Shown: piece by piece, positions 33,501 through 42,310 of the stretch
Layout: each line of letters opens with the position of its first letter
Numbering within the stretch: the first letter of the stretch is position 1
Source of the DNA: Cinnamomum chago
Lineage: Eukaryota > Streptophyta > Magnoliopsida > Laurales > Lauraceae
Length of the DNA: 64,000 nt
Assembly: GCA_038049695.1 (NCBI GenBank)
Contig: CP142451.1
Coordinates: forward strand, 127,414,501-127,478,500
Reading direction: 5' to 3'
The notes under the pieces: generated by a model
What the model saw: only the letters and a program-made list of their open reading frames with translations
The model's database searches: none
What the model was told of the DNA's origin: nothing
Program-made: the position numbers and the translations under genes

Positions 33501-35947
33501 TGTTCATAGCTGCAGTATCAAGTGCCTGTCAGGTAGTTTGGTTGAGAAGAATTTTACAGGAGCTCCATCATGTTCAATGTAAGTCAACAACAGTGTATTG
33601 CGACAACAGTTCTGCAATTAAATTGTCAAAAAATCCAGTGATGCACGATCGCAGTAAGCACATAGACGTTCGATTTCATTTCCTTCGTGAGCTTACCAAG
33701 GATGGGGACTGTTCAGTTGGTTCACTGTCATACCCAGGAGCAAGTTACAGATATCATGACAAAACCTTTAACACTTGATGTGTTTTTAAAGATGCGTGAA
33801 CTGATGGGTATATGTTCATATCCAGGTATAAATTGATTATCAGTGATATTCATTTTAACGAAGGATGTTAAAGTTGTTAATAATCCCTGTTTTGGTGGGA
33901 CTTCTTGTTTATGTTTGATCTAGTCTTAGTTGTTAATAATCCCTGTTTTGGTGGGACTTCTTGTTTATATTTGATCTAGTCTTTAGCCTAATATCACGTC
34001 TATAGGATTGTTAGACGTGGTCTGATTCTGTTTTCCTTATTTGTCTCTTTCAATTGCTTTGTAAGGCTACTTAATGAAGACTTGTGTTTCTTCAATGAAT
34101 AAGATTTTTCTCCCAGTTCGCTTGTCCAATATCAAATCTTTGTTGAGTAATCATTCTTGTTTATAACAGAATCAGGTATATGCATAAGGATTCTTCATAC
34201 AGATCGTGGAGGTGAATTCACCTCACAGGAGTTCACAAACTTCTGCACTGAGCATGGAATTCAAAGGCAACTGACAGCCGCATACACTCCTCAGCAAAAT
34301 GGGGTTGTGGAGCGAAAAAACCAAACCATTATGAATATGGTTCGCAGCATGCTTTCGGAGAAGAAGATTCCAAGAACATTCTGGCCAGAAGCAGTTAATT
34401 GGACTATTCATGTGCTCAATAGAAGTCCAACACTGGCAGTAAGAAACATGACTCCAGAAGAAATCTGGAGTGGTTCCAAACCATCAGTGGAGTACTTCAG
34501 GGTTTGGGGGTGCCTATCTCATGTTCATGTCCCGGACAGTAAGAGAATTAAACTTGATGCCAAGAGTTTGAAGTGCATTCTACTTGGAATAAGTGAAGAA
34601 TCCAAGGCTTATATGGCTTTGTTTGCTGACAGTGATCCCATCACCTACGAGGAAGCCGTGAAAAATGCAAAGTGGAGGACAGCTATGGATTCAGAAATTG
34701 CAGCCATTGAACGAAATAACACATGGGAATTGATTGAGCTACCATCCGGAGGAAAAGTGATTCGGGTAAAATGGGTTTACAAAACCAAGCTCAATGAGCA
34801 TGGAGATGTGGACAAATACAAGGCTCGTTTGGTTGCGAAAGGTTACAGTCAACAATATGGAGTGGATTATGCTTAACCCTAATTCCTACTGAAAACATGT
34901 AGAAGTTCAATTCTAAGTGCATTTTCTTTCTCTATTTTGTTAACTCCGCATCAAATCAAAATCTAAATTCATCTAAAACCTAGTTTTCACTAGAAATTCG
35001 CCTTCTCTGTTGATTGTCCCTTTTTTCCAAGATTTTAAAGCATGATTACAACAGCAGCATAAGAAAAATAAAAAATAGCAGCAACTATTTTTCTATAGGA
35101 AAGATGAAGAAGAAGAAAAAATGCTCATCTAGGTACAGTGAGCTCGACTCGTTTTTAACCCTAATTCTTCCAACAGAAGCAACTAAAAATGCAATCGTAA
35201 GTCCACCTTCCTTTCTATAACCCTAACTCTGCTGCTTCAATCGGATTGAAGAGTAAATTCATCTTAAACTATATTTTCAGTATGAGTTCCATCTAATCTA
35301 TTGATTATATACCTATTGAAGCTCACTTGCAAGTTAAAGCATGATTTATCATAATCAGTATGCTAATTATCTAAAGGAATTAAGAAAAGTTCAATCTTTC
35401 ATTCCAATTGAGCTGACCTAGAACGGCTCCCGAACCGGAATCCTCCAATCTCTCCATCCTCATCATCATCGCTGTCGTTCGCATCTGAATCAGACGCTCG
35501 GCCTCCACCGCCTCCTCCGCCACCCGCACCACCATCGGCACCGTTCTGGCGCCGTAGATTCCGACGCCGGTACTCCATCCAGACGAGGACGACGTGGACG
35601 ACGCACTGCAGGGCGTAACCGCAGATCCAGATCCGGATTGGAGTGTTCGGCCGCTCGCGGACGGTGACGGCGAGCATGACGACGGAGACGACGGCGAAGG
35701 CGAGGTTCCAGGCAATGTCGAGGGCGACGACGGGCTTCGAGTAGCCCCAGTCTGCGCGCCGCTCCTCCAGCTGGAGCGCCGCCGTCTCGCGGACCAGCGT
35801 CGAGGGGCCTCCGCTGCGGCGGCCGGTGGCGCGGCTGAGGAGGAACGCAAGAGTGGTGTTTCCGTTTGTCGGAGGGTTCGACGGCGCCCGGAGGAGAGGC
35901 GTCGTTTGGGTTTGGGTTTGGGTTTGGGTTGGAGAGGTCTCTTCCAT
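14312..35947 (-). CDS. RING-H2 E3 ubiquitin ligase, At4g11680/At1g12760 type, five exons
   Basis: The predicted product is a membrane-anchored RING-H2 protein that would transfer ubiquitin from an E2 to target proteins at endomembranes or the plasma membrane. Exons on the minus strand are 35418-35947, 30013-30132, 28290-28422, 28029-28190 and 14312-14473. All introns are GT-AG and the phases agree, giving 368 aa, close to the family's usual 350-400. Exon 1 has a Gln-Thr repeat, the conserved [15 protein letters not shown] block and two membrane segments. Exon 2 adds [19 protein letters not shown], and exon 3 adds two hydrophobic segments with the CCCLPCIIA block. Exon 5 carries the C-x2-C, C-x-H-x2-H-x2-C, C-x2-C RING and the [12 protein letters not shown] ending. 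Introns are 5285, 1590, 99 and 13555 bp, and the two largest are filled by transposons. No coding defect was seen, so the gene should be functional if the giant introns splice. Confidence 0.92.
15416..15437. repeat. G22 homopolymer
   Basis: A run of 22 G within intron 4 of the E3 gene. Similar runs occur near 20063, 20164, 55459 and 58934. Their length is likely uncertain in any assembly. Confidence 0.9.
15438..17400. other. E3 intron 4, no recognised element
   Basis: Unique-looking AT-rich intron sequence. I looked for exons continuing the E3 protein and for transposon proteins on both strands and saw none. Confidence 0.4.
17430..18365. repeat. Degenerate GA/GT-rich minisatellite in two blocks
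   Basis: Blocks at about 17430-17620 and 18145-18365 consist of variants of TTTAATGGAGTTGGGAAATGGGAAGG. On the minus strand they read as a Pro/Ser/His/Phe repeat. Between them lies DNA with repeated GGATCC/GGTTCC-type words (TCTGGATCCAGTTCC and relatives). No protein of known type was seen, and the apparent minus-strand frames are a by-product of the repeat. Confidence 0.65.
18497..18545. repeat. TA microsatellite followed by GA repeat
   Basis: A run of TA dinucleotides at about 18498-18526 and then a short GAGA run. It directly precedes the hAT-type element that starts at 18568. Confidence 0.85.
18568..19240. mobile_element. hAT-type non-autonomous element, copy 1 (right end lost)
   Basis: Starts CATAGTTGTCAATTCC and matches the complete copy at 20879-21288 over its first about 270 bases, and again in its GGCCCGGAAC/CCGTTTCG-rich right half. 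The right terminal inverted repeat is not recognisable here. Extra sequence in the middle makes this copy longer. It has no coding capacity. Confidence 0.65.
19969..20180. repeat. 112-bp perfect tandem duplication ending in G runs
   Basis: The segment starting GAGAGGACATGCAAAATTTG at 19971 is repeated at 20083, apparently without change for about 90 bases. Each copy ends in a long G-rich run (about 20053-20080 and 20162-20179). It is either a very recent duplication or an assembly artefact at the G runs. Confidence 0.85.
20790..22577 (-). mobile_element. Small LTR retroelement (non-autonomous), with nested MITE
   Basis: The left LTR is 20790-21486 including a 410-bp MITE, and the right LTR is about 22174-22577. 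Both begin TGATAC and share the run ending ATGTAGTAAATG, then GGATA. At 22160-22171 the plus strand reads GCTCTGATACCA, the reverse of the initiator-Met primer site TGGTATCAGAGC. On the other side AAGGGGCGAGGAAT (minus strand, next to 21486) is a polypurine tract. The element therefore points left. The interior is only about 690 bp and has one gag-like minus frame (21775-22008). No clear target duplication was found, so the boundaries are a few bases uncertain. Confidence 0.75.
20879..21288. mobile_element. hAT-type MITE, complete copy inside the LTR
   Basis: 410 bp with terminal inverted repeats CATAGTTGTCAA and TTGACAACTATG, flanked by the perfect 8-bp duplication GCTTAAAC (20871-20878 and 21289-21296). 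An 8-bp duplication is typical of hAT elements. The uninterrupted right LTR at 22174-22577 shows the empty site. Confidence 0.88.
22578..23465. other. E3 intron 4, no recognised element
   Basis: AT-rich intron sequence with short A and T runs (about 22802-22820). No coding or repeat structure that I can name. Confidence 0.4.
23466..25170 (-). mobile_element. 5'-truncated L1-type LINE with 15-bp target duplication
   Basis: The insertion is 23481-25155, flanked by the identical 15-mer AGTGAATCTTATTCT at 23466-23480 and 25156-25170. A T run (poly-A on the minus strand) directly follows the left copy. On the minus strand it encodes pieces of the C-terminal half of a plant L1 ORF2. Around 24319-24597 lies a zinc-binding RT-associated segment ([11 protein letters not shown], then a [10 protein letters not shown] cluster). 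At 23602-24045 lies an RNase H domain ([28 protein letters not shown]). The reverse transcriptase core is missing through 5' truncation. Frames are interrupted, so the copy is dead. Confidence 0.88.
25171..25900. other. E3 intron 4, no recognised element
   Basis: AT-rich sequence. Its right part may belong to the gypsy fragment that follows. Confidence 0.35.
25930..26242 (+). pseudogene. Ty3/gypsy pol fragment, protease region
   Basis: The plus-strand frame 25958-26242 reads [18 protein letters not shown] and then [17 protein letters not shown]. This is the region just after the aspartic protease in plant gypsy Pol, whose usual form is PMDxCHLLLGRPWxxD. The catalytic Asp region upstream is not intact, and no reverse transcriptase follows. 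It is a solitary fragment. Confidence 0.65.
26243..28028. other. E3 intron 4, gypsy-adjacent DNA with a short direct repeat
   Basis: CACCCCCTGTACAATGGGTA occurs twice, about 46 bases apart, near 26390 and 26436. This may be non-coding DNA of the same gypsy remnant. The rest up to exon 4 has no feature I recognise apart from a T run near 27768. Confidence 0.4.
28029..30132 (-). CDS. E3 ligase exons 2-4 cluster
   Basis: Exon 4 (28029-28190) encodes [18 protein letters not shown] up to the [10 protein letters not shown] block that leads into the RING. Exon 3 (28290-28422) encodes the last membrane segments, with [16 protein letters not shown]. Exon 2 (30013-30132) encodes [17 protein letters not shown]. 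Intron 2 (28423-30012) shows no obvious transposon. Confidence 0.92.
31001..31417 (+). pseudogene. Copia gag N-terminal part, prematurely stopped
   Basis: 138 codons with the UBN2/gag_pre style typical of plant Copia ([18 protein letters not shown], later [26 protein letters not shown]). A stop at 31415 interrupts a frame that clearly continues as gag toward the CCHC knuckle near 31748. Confidence 0.8.
31840..32724 (+). pseudogene. Copia protease and partial integrase
   Basis: The 294-codon frame holds the aspartic protease signature ([14 protein letters not shown]), the GAG-pre-integrase [11 protein letters not shown] histidines and the start of the integrase core ([10 protein letters not shown], then RTDHGQEF). 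The zinc-binding CxxC is reduced to one Cys (EDCVVGKQQ). The frame ends at the internal deletion. Confidence 0.82.
32870..33778 (+). pseudogene. Copia reverse transcriptase and RNase H remnants
   Basis: The reading passes through three open segments (about 32876-33196, 33215-33469 and 33482-33778). They hold the [10 protein letters not shown] catalytic motif, the YTDSDYAGD motif of RNase H and the [20 protein letters not shown] block. Stops near 33195 and 33468 separate them. Confidence 0.82.
33866..34168 (+). repeat. Copia 3' LTR with internal duplication
   Basis: 303 bp against 248 bp for the 5' LTR. The difference is a tandem duplication of about 55 bp that starts at the LTR head (TTGTTAATAATCCCTG recurs about 55 bases later). 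Confidence 0.85.
34169..34876 (+). pseudogene. Displaced Copia pol segment (integrase to RT start)
   Basis: It abuts the end of the 3' LTR without a gap. The frame runs from [17 protein letters not shown] through the integrase C-terminal half ([14 protein letters not shown]) to the RT start ([18 protein letters not shown]) and stops within the frame at YGVDYA. It overlaps the neighbouring copy for about 20 residues with differences, so it comes from a second, related copy. It covers almost the segment that the neighbour lacks. Confidence 0.85.
34877..35417. other. E3 intron 1 proximal part
   Basis: AT-rich DNA with two diverged stretches starting TAACCCTAATTC (34875 and 35155), possibly an old duplication. 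No exon was seen. Confidence 0.4.
35418..35947 (-). CDS. E3 ligase exon 1 (N-terminus and two membrane segments)
   Basis: The ATG at 35947 opens 530 coding bases ending at TCTAG, with donor GTCAGC. A Gln-Thr repeat near the N-terminus is encoded by telomere-like GGGTTT units (35904-35930 on the plus strand). The conserved [14 protein letters not shown] block is followed by membrane segments [20 protein letters not shown] and [18 protein letters not shown], then a Gly- and Asp-rich linker. Frames on the plus strand here are shadows. Confidence 0.92.
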
Positions 35948-36197
35948 CTCCGTCTGCTTCTCTCTCTCTCTGCTTTTTTTTCCCGCTTACGAAGGACCGA
36001 TTGCAGAAGAGATTGTTGTTGCCTATTCCTTTTTAAGACTACTGGACGGATTGGGTTGGGATTGAGTACTCACGTGTCTGTATCCTCTCTCGTAACGACT
36101 CTTTTTGTCCTACCGTAACGACGTATTGTGGACGATAGTACAGTACACGTGGTAGATAGCATGCCGAGTTCGGCTCGGAATAAAATCCCTTTTAAAA

Positions 36198-36488
36198 GGG
36201 CACGTTCATTTACTAAAATTCCTGACTGAAATTTTAGTGGTTGAGGTTTTTGATACATGATGTCACATTATGTCCCATTGCATTTTCAAATTCCATGTTT
36301 CTTCACAGGAATTTATGAATTCCAGCACATGATAACCTTTAGGAATTCTTGGAATTCCACCTTCTTTGCATTTTGGTAGAATTCCAAAATGCTCATGCTT
36401 TTAGGAGGATTTTGGAATTCCACCTTGTCTAGAAATTCAAGAATTTCCCATACAAGAATTCTAGGAATTCTAGTAAATGAACAGGCTC
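36198..36488. mobile_element. MITE upstream of the E3 gene
   Basis: 291 bp with terminal inverted repeats GTTCATTTACTAAAATTCC and its complement ending GGAATTCTAGTAAATGAAC. It is rich in GAATTCC words. It ends about 250 bases upstream of the E3 start codon, so it lies in or near its promoter. No clear target duplication was identified. Confidence 0.7.
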
Positions 36489-37823
36489 TAAGATTCGTTT
36501 TTTCAGATTTTACTCTAATAGTAGTAGATTACATGATTAAATTGAGTATATAGTTAATAATGCTATTAACATAATCTTATATGCTCAAACGTCTTAATAA
36601 GCAACACATTCATTTTTGAACGATTCAGATTTTTATTGATAAATCCCAATGATATTAGAAACGTGGAAGTTATGCCTAAAAGTCATGATTACAAGGCTTG
36701 CAGCATCCTACGTAGAGTTTATGTTGAGAGTTCTCAAATTTACCAAAACCATGCAATGCATGTTGGGATTTTCATTATAGGGCCCATATAAAGATAATTT
36801 AAACTATTAAAGATTATGAAGCATGATTAATGTCGCATAAACAGTGACGTCACATTAGCACTGAATCACGATTTCATTCATATAATTAATTTATAGCTGT
36901 AACCACTTCCGTTAAAATGACAGAACAGTACATATGTCATAGGATAGGATGAGATTCATTTTGAACAGTTTAAATTATTTTTATGTGGGTCCACTGTTGA
37001 GTTTCTAATATATGTTGCAGTCCCTCTCTAAGAATAGTTGGAACAGGTAGTTGATAGGTGATCAGAAAGCTCATAAGCCACGTCTTATTTGTTACACATG
37101 TCGTTAGAGAGAGAGTCGTTTCCGATGTTCATACGTTTTTGTGCGCGTGTGTTAGTGCGTTGAAATTTGAAGTTGAAAGGTAGATGGAGGAAAGGCATTG
37201 GACGGGTTTCCTTTTATGCTTTTTCTCTGAGTTGGTTTTGGTATGACCGTTTGGTTTGTGAGTGCTGAGCTTAATATTGACCGTTGAGAATGTCTGTTGA
37301 TCGTGGCCCACTTTTGATGGCTGGTAGCACGCAATGAAATGCTACACAATGTTATAGTATTCTTGGAGAAGTAGAGGAGTGGTTGCTCAATTGGTTGGTA
37401 ACGGTGTCTCTTATTTGGTTGTTCAAGGCTTCATCCCTTGATTGCTCTTTCCATGTGCATAGCTCTCTCCCTCCTCTGTAAGGTGCTCTCTCTTCAGTGG
37501 TGGACTTGAGGGGTGAGGACCATAATAGTAAATTCAGTATTGGGGGGAAACCGGTGATTCTCCGTGTGAACTTTAAGGGTGGACCCATAATTTTTATTAG
37601 ATTTTTTTAAAATGGATCTAGAATTTTCATAAAGGTTTTGAGAGCGGACATTGGTTTGACGGGTGTGATCGCACCGACGTGCTTATATCTAGGTCTGTCC
37701 TTACTCTATTGGGTCCCAGACTCTCGGCCCCCTTTGGATGGGAAAAAACTCAATAGAAGTATATAGCAAGTTAAAAAGTGATGTAGGGGAGTTCGTATAA
37801 TGATGATATGATGCAGGAAAGTC
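36489..37823. other. Intergenic, nothing recognised
   Basis: AT-rich DNA with no coding exon or repeat that I can name. Confidence 0.4.
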
Positions 37824-38045
37824 TTTTTTTTTTTTTTTTCACCTAGCCAAGGAGACTGGGACCCTAGAGAGAGCCCCTGCACATACATGGGAAGACAGCC
37901 TACGCAAGCTAGAAGAAGGCCCACGCAAGTAGGAACATGTGGCATATCCAAGATTCGAACTCAAGGCATCCAGGTGAGAACTAGCCACGCAAGTAGGAAA
38001 ATGTGGCATACCCAAGATTCGAACTCAGGGCATCCAGGTGAGAAC
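37824..38045 (-). mobile_element. SINE-like element with duplicated B-box unit
   Basis: Reading the minus strand, two tandem 64-bp units each carry GAGTTCGAATCTTGG, a close match to the RNA polymerase III B-box (GTTCGAATC). The sequence then runs to GGCTAGGTG followed by a 16-A tail (T run 37824-37839). This order is that of a tRNA-derived plant SINE. The A-box and target duplication are not clear, so the 5' end is uncertain. Confidence 0.6.
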
Positions 38046-40680
38046 CGCCCGTGTTTACAAGTGAGGTAAGTGGATTACGTAGAAAAGTTAATAGTCTAAT
38101 TTACCAGCCATTGACTCGATTAGCCATTAATTTTGCAATTGGACTGGTTTAGCAAGTGTATGCAGAGAGTCTGATGAGGTCACAACACTTGAAAGCAGTT
38201 GGGCACAAATTGTGATATGCGAGAGGCACACTAGTGTCGGAATTCCCTATAAAATGGAACCTCATGCGAAGTAAGTAGTTTTTTCAACACATGATGTGCA
38301 AGAGATTTGACAATGGGAAGGTCTGACATGGGATATGTATTCAATTTTGAGTTCTTATATCTGGTGTAGCAAGATGCAACTGAAAGTGTCTCTTTCCACG
38401 ATTCGAAGGGAAGTGATTATGATTCCATAAGAATGTGATTGGCACATGCAATTGACTTTAGACTCAACCATGAAAGAGATTTTTCTATTGAAGCTGAATT
38501 CTTAGTGTAGAAGCGCAACTTGATTGACTGAGAACCAAGTTTGATTTGCTGAGAATTTAATGTTTCATGCTCAAATGCAGCATGTTGAAAAGCAACACTT
38601 CACATCCAGGAGAGGGTACTGAAGGGCGATATCGTGGATCAAAGTCTTCACCAGAGGGTTGTCCTTTCCAAAGTTAATTGGCTATAGTTTTGATGAATTC
38701 TTGGCATGATAAACAGAGAGTCGATGCTGAAGGGAAAGTGGTCATATTTGATTCAAGACATGTCATTGGAGGCGACTGTTCATGGAAAATAGTTCATTAA
38801 CTTAGAAAATTTATAATGATCTATTTTTTTGTTTTAGAAGGAGCTTGAAATTAAGACAGCCTTAATGTGTATTATTTTTAAGTACCAAGAAAAAAACTGA
38901 AGTTCGGGTGGGGGCTTGTGATCGAGGTGTGTTGAGATCAACGTCCACCTTCGCTCCTGAACGGTTATAATTGTGGTCGAGCAATCGCCTTCACCATAAA
39001 ATCGTTGTTGTACCATTTCCTATTACCAATTGGTTTTAGGAGAAATGGTAGTTCAATGGGGTGTATGATCATACAAGGTGGAAACCTAACTTGAGTATAT
39101 ATTATATCTGAGTTCAAGAATGACACCCATTAATTGACATGGATTAACATTAAGTAGCATACAAGATAGTTAATATTGTATAACGAAAAAATAACATTAA
39201 TCTATAGTTCATGTTGTTGAGATGCATATGTTTAGAAGAATACAGGGAGTCACCAAGAAGTACAAAACTAGAATTAGAAAAATCTTCAATAACTGCCTTT
39301 GAGGAATGAATTGCATAGAGTACTGTCAAGTAGAAAATAAAGCTTCCATACGTGATCATTAGTGGATGGGTCTCACATTGTGAAGTTGAGTAGGTGTATT
39401 CTTATAGCAATGAGAAGTATCAAGACATGGTGTATCCTACATCAGCATCATAGGTTGAGTGGGTTTAGTGAGCTTTGTGGATGTGGGATTGATGGGATAA
39501 GACTTTGATGATAATGATGATTGAGATTTAAAATAATTTGATGCTTGTACTCGGGCAGAATACAAATTAAAGAAAAGTGGAGGCAGAGAATTAGCACCAC
39601 ACAATTCAAATTGGAACCATATAAATTTTTTCCATCCTTATTTTCTTCTCTTTTCCTCTTCATGTGTAATTACCTGGTTCTATAATTCACTCTCTTTTTT
39701 CTTCATTCAGATGGCTGCTGAATTCCACAAGCAATATTTTAACAGGGCTCATCTAAGATCAATTCAAATCCCCTTACTGTCCCCTAATTGTATATATGGG
39801 CATTAACCTAAGTTTGACATTTGATGTTGGCTCTGCACTACCATGCCAATGGTTAAACGCCAAATTGATTGAATTAATAATGATATTCCCTCCACACCGA
39901 GACCTGATCAATGCCATCTATAGGCCAGTTCATTGGATCAATGGGTTTTAAACCAGTTTTCTAAGGCCCAAATAGAAGCTCAGACTGCTGGGGGTAGTTC
40001 ATAGTTCGTTTGGCCCAAATCGGTTCAACATCCAATTTAATACGGCCTGTTTTCTGACCCATGACACCAGAACCAGACTCGTTTACAACCTTAGCTAAAA
40101 TTGGTCCAACACCTGGTTCGACAATGAAGCGTATAGCGATGTCAGTGGGCATCCAATCATCCCAACTTCCAAATCTCTTATTCAAGAAGAAAAAAATTGA
40201 ACGTGAAACAAAACTTCTTTTTGGATCTGATAGGAGTTTGGATATAAGGATCTGAAAGTATCTGAACTGATAGCCCATGATTCCACACTAGACCCAACAT
40301 GTATACATACCTGCTCAGCTGCCATTTTGTAGCAAACTATGTAATACAATTCAATTTGGGCCAAGCCATCCACCAGATCGCACCTGGCTCGGCCTAGGCA
40401 ACTTTGCTTTGAGCCCATCTAATGACCCTGACCATGCTTGCAAACTTCTCTGGAGGAATAAAAAGTGATGTGAGCACACGCCACACCTAACTTCTTGTGA
40501 TCCTATTTCCCACCTAATAATGTAAGCTTTTGTGGGTCTTTCATTCAATGAAACCAAATCGAACACATACCTGAAAACACAAAGCCAAAAGCCCATAAGG
40601 AAGCTAAGAAAAGATGCCTTACTCTCAGCTAGGGACGAAACTTCCAATGGTAAAGGAATACCAACTCCTCACCATCAGTG
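38046..40680. other. Intergenic, nothing recognised
   Basis: No conserved coding exon was seen. Short open frames on both strands lack family character. Confidence 0.4.
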
Positions 40681-40751
40681 CTTGAAGCTTCAGATTTTTG
40701 TACAGTTCCATCTTCATCTCCCCCTCTACATCTTCTCCTATAACTCAATTC

Positions 40752-41327
40752 ATGGACAACAGTAAGCCGCCGGTGCTGAGCGCAGACGAATTGGCGATCA
40801 TAAAAGCAGCAGCATGGGCACGGTACCAGCATGGATCAGCAAGCGAGGGGAGACCAAAGCGCGAATTCGATCTCACAAGATCTCGTCGACCGCCCAAACC
40901 ATCTCGATACAAGCTAGAGGCGATGAGGGAAGCAAATTGGCCAATTGCGACATCAGGTTCACATACATTTGAGTCACCTGGCCTAGCTCATAGTCCATGT
41001 GACACAAACATGCCACTTCTTGATTCATATGAGATCATGAGCATCTCTAGTGATTTGGGTTGTGTATTAGATTCAACTAGTAACATTTCTTATGGTAATT
41101 ATGTAACAAAGAGCCATGATCATTTGGCTGATACTGCATCGCCATCGGAGAATGGCACAATTGTGAAGAAGGTGGCTTGGAAATGGAATGGATTTTGGCA
41201 CAGACATGCCATGGGAATATGTGGCTCGAGAGAGAAGATGGTGGACACGGCAGGTCGGCAGCGTTGCGACAGAGAAGGCATGGTTCAGGCCCTAGGCCAG
41301 CGAACTGCAGGCCATGAGCCAAGCTGA
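40752..41327 (+). CDS. Uncharacterised plant-specific protein
   Basis: 191 codons in one exon. The ATG at 40752 is preferred to the in-frame ATG at 40698, because the conserved-looking part begins MDNSKPPVLSADELAIIKAAAWARYQHGS. That opening, the REFDLTRSRRPPKPSRYKLEAMREA block and the C-terminal FWHRHAMGICGSREKMVDT block are the three conserved patches of a plant-only family of small proteins of unknown function. The C-terminus after about residue 165 looks extended. No signal peptide or membrane segment is visible. Neighbours do not suggest a role. The family is recalled from pattern, not from a search. Confidence 0.7.
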   Translation: MDNSKPPVLSADELAIIKAAAWARYQHGSASEGRPKREFDLTRSRRPPKPSRYKLEAMREANWPIATSGSHTFESPGLAHSPCDTNMPLLDSYEIMSISSDLGCVLDSTSNISYGNYVTKSHDHLADTASPSENGTIVKKVAWKWNGFWHRHAMGICGSREKMVDTAGRQRCDREGMVQALGQRTAGHEPS

Positions 41328-42240
41328 GAAAAGGACTTGGTTTTGGGTGATTAATGTCCATGAATGGGATTGAGATAGGTGGTTCATGGTTGTATGTAAC
41401 AATTAACAGTTTGTCAATGTTGCTTCTCTCTCTCATGTAAATCTGTCTTTCCCATCTATTATTATGGTGTAAATATTTCTATGGTGTAAATATTTCTCTC
41501 GCTCCCCCCCCTCCCAATATTTTAGCTTATGAGGCAAACCATTGGATTAAAGCCTCTCTGCACCAATAGTTATGTGCCCGTGAGAATCATCTTCGCTGTT
41601 CAATTGATCATGGTAATTCGATCATTACTTTAATCAAAGCAAGTTAAAAGTTTTCCTTTACAAATGATTGATTGTTGAGGCTTGTCTGATTGTATTTGGC
41701 TGTGTTAATCTTTTGCCATTTTTCAAACTACTTGTCAACCCCACAAGAGAATAAAATCTTTACCTATCCAGAACCTACTTAAATCTTACGGAAATTATAG
41801 TTTAATTTGTAATAGCACCAAAGAAGGTGTTCAAGGAAAAATACACTATTATAGATCTAAGTAGGGTTGGTTCCGGTATGGATCCATGGTGGACTCTGAA
41901 CTGTAACCATTAAGGAGAAGGTAGAATCAGATCCGGACCTGAAACCATTTTGAAATCGGTTTCTTGGCTTCAAAACCGAAACCAAAATTATATATGTAAT
42001 GGATCTAGAACCAAGTCTGGGCCTAGATAGAGAATGATATTAAAAAAAATATGATATTTAGAAGAAGTTTTTTGAAAATCAAATGGACCCTTTTAGAGAT
42101 GGAGGGCCCTTTAACTTAACCTGTGTAAACAATAAGAGTGGGGCCCATCTGTTTCTAATGGGCCCACCACAAACCTTGTGCAGGTTGTTAAAATGCCAAA
42201 GTGTCTCCCTCTAAATATGAACGAGACCACCCTTTTTTCA
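41328..42240. other. Intergenic with GGTTCC/GGATCC-rich repeat trace
   Basis: About 41870-42030 contains words such as GGTTCCGGTATGGATCC and GGATCTAGAACCAAG. They resemble the sequence between the minisatellite blocks near 17640-18110, perhaps two remnants of one repeat family. Confidence 0.35.
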
Positions 42241-42251
42241 AACAAGGAAAA

Positions 42252-42260
42252 TATAAATAG
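42252..42260 (+). promoter_or_regulatory. TATA box of the PPR gene
   Basis: TATAAATAG lies 51 bases before the ATG at 42311, implying a very short 5' leader. Confidence 0.65.
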
Positions 42261-42310
42261 ACTGCAGCCTGCACTCCAAAATCCAAGCAACACACCTGGA
42301 TCGGAAGGAA

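Larger units (their letters stand above)
30675..34168 (+). mobile_element. Decayed Ty1/Copia retrotransposon in E3 intron 1
   Basis: The 5' LTR is 30675-30922 and the 3' LTR 33866-34168, both TGTTAAAG to AACA. The primer-binding site TGGTATCAGAGC is at 30925-30936 and the purine-rich tract AACGAAGGA lies just before the 3' LTR. The element is antisense to the E3 gene. Gag starts at 31001 and stops at 31417. A CCHC knuckle ([14 protein letters not shown]) lies near 31748, a protease DSG near 31905, and an integrase zinc and core segment at about 32260-32690. The integrase end and reverse-transcriptase start are deleted near 32690-32720. The RT with YVDDL (about 32880), and RNase H (to about 33740), follow in broken frames. 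No target duplication was found. Confidence 0.88.

Noticed and set aside
35380-36118. Ser/Arg-rich minus frame and Asp/Gly-rich plus frame over E3 exon 1
   Set aside because: Both are out-of-frame readings of a GC-rich exon. The E3 frame is supported by homology and splicing.
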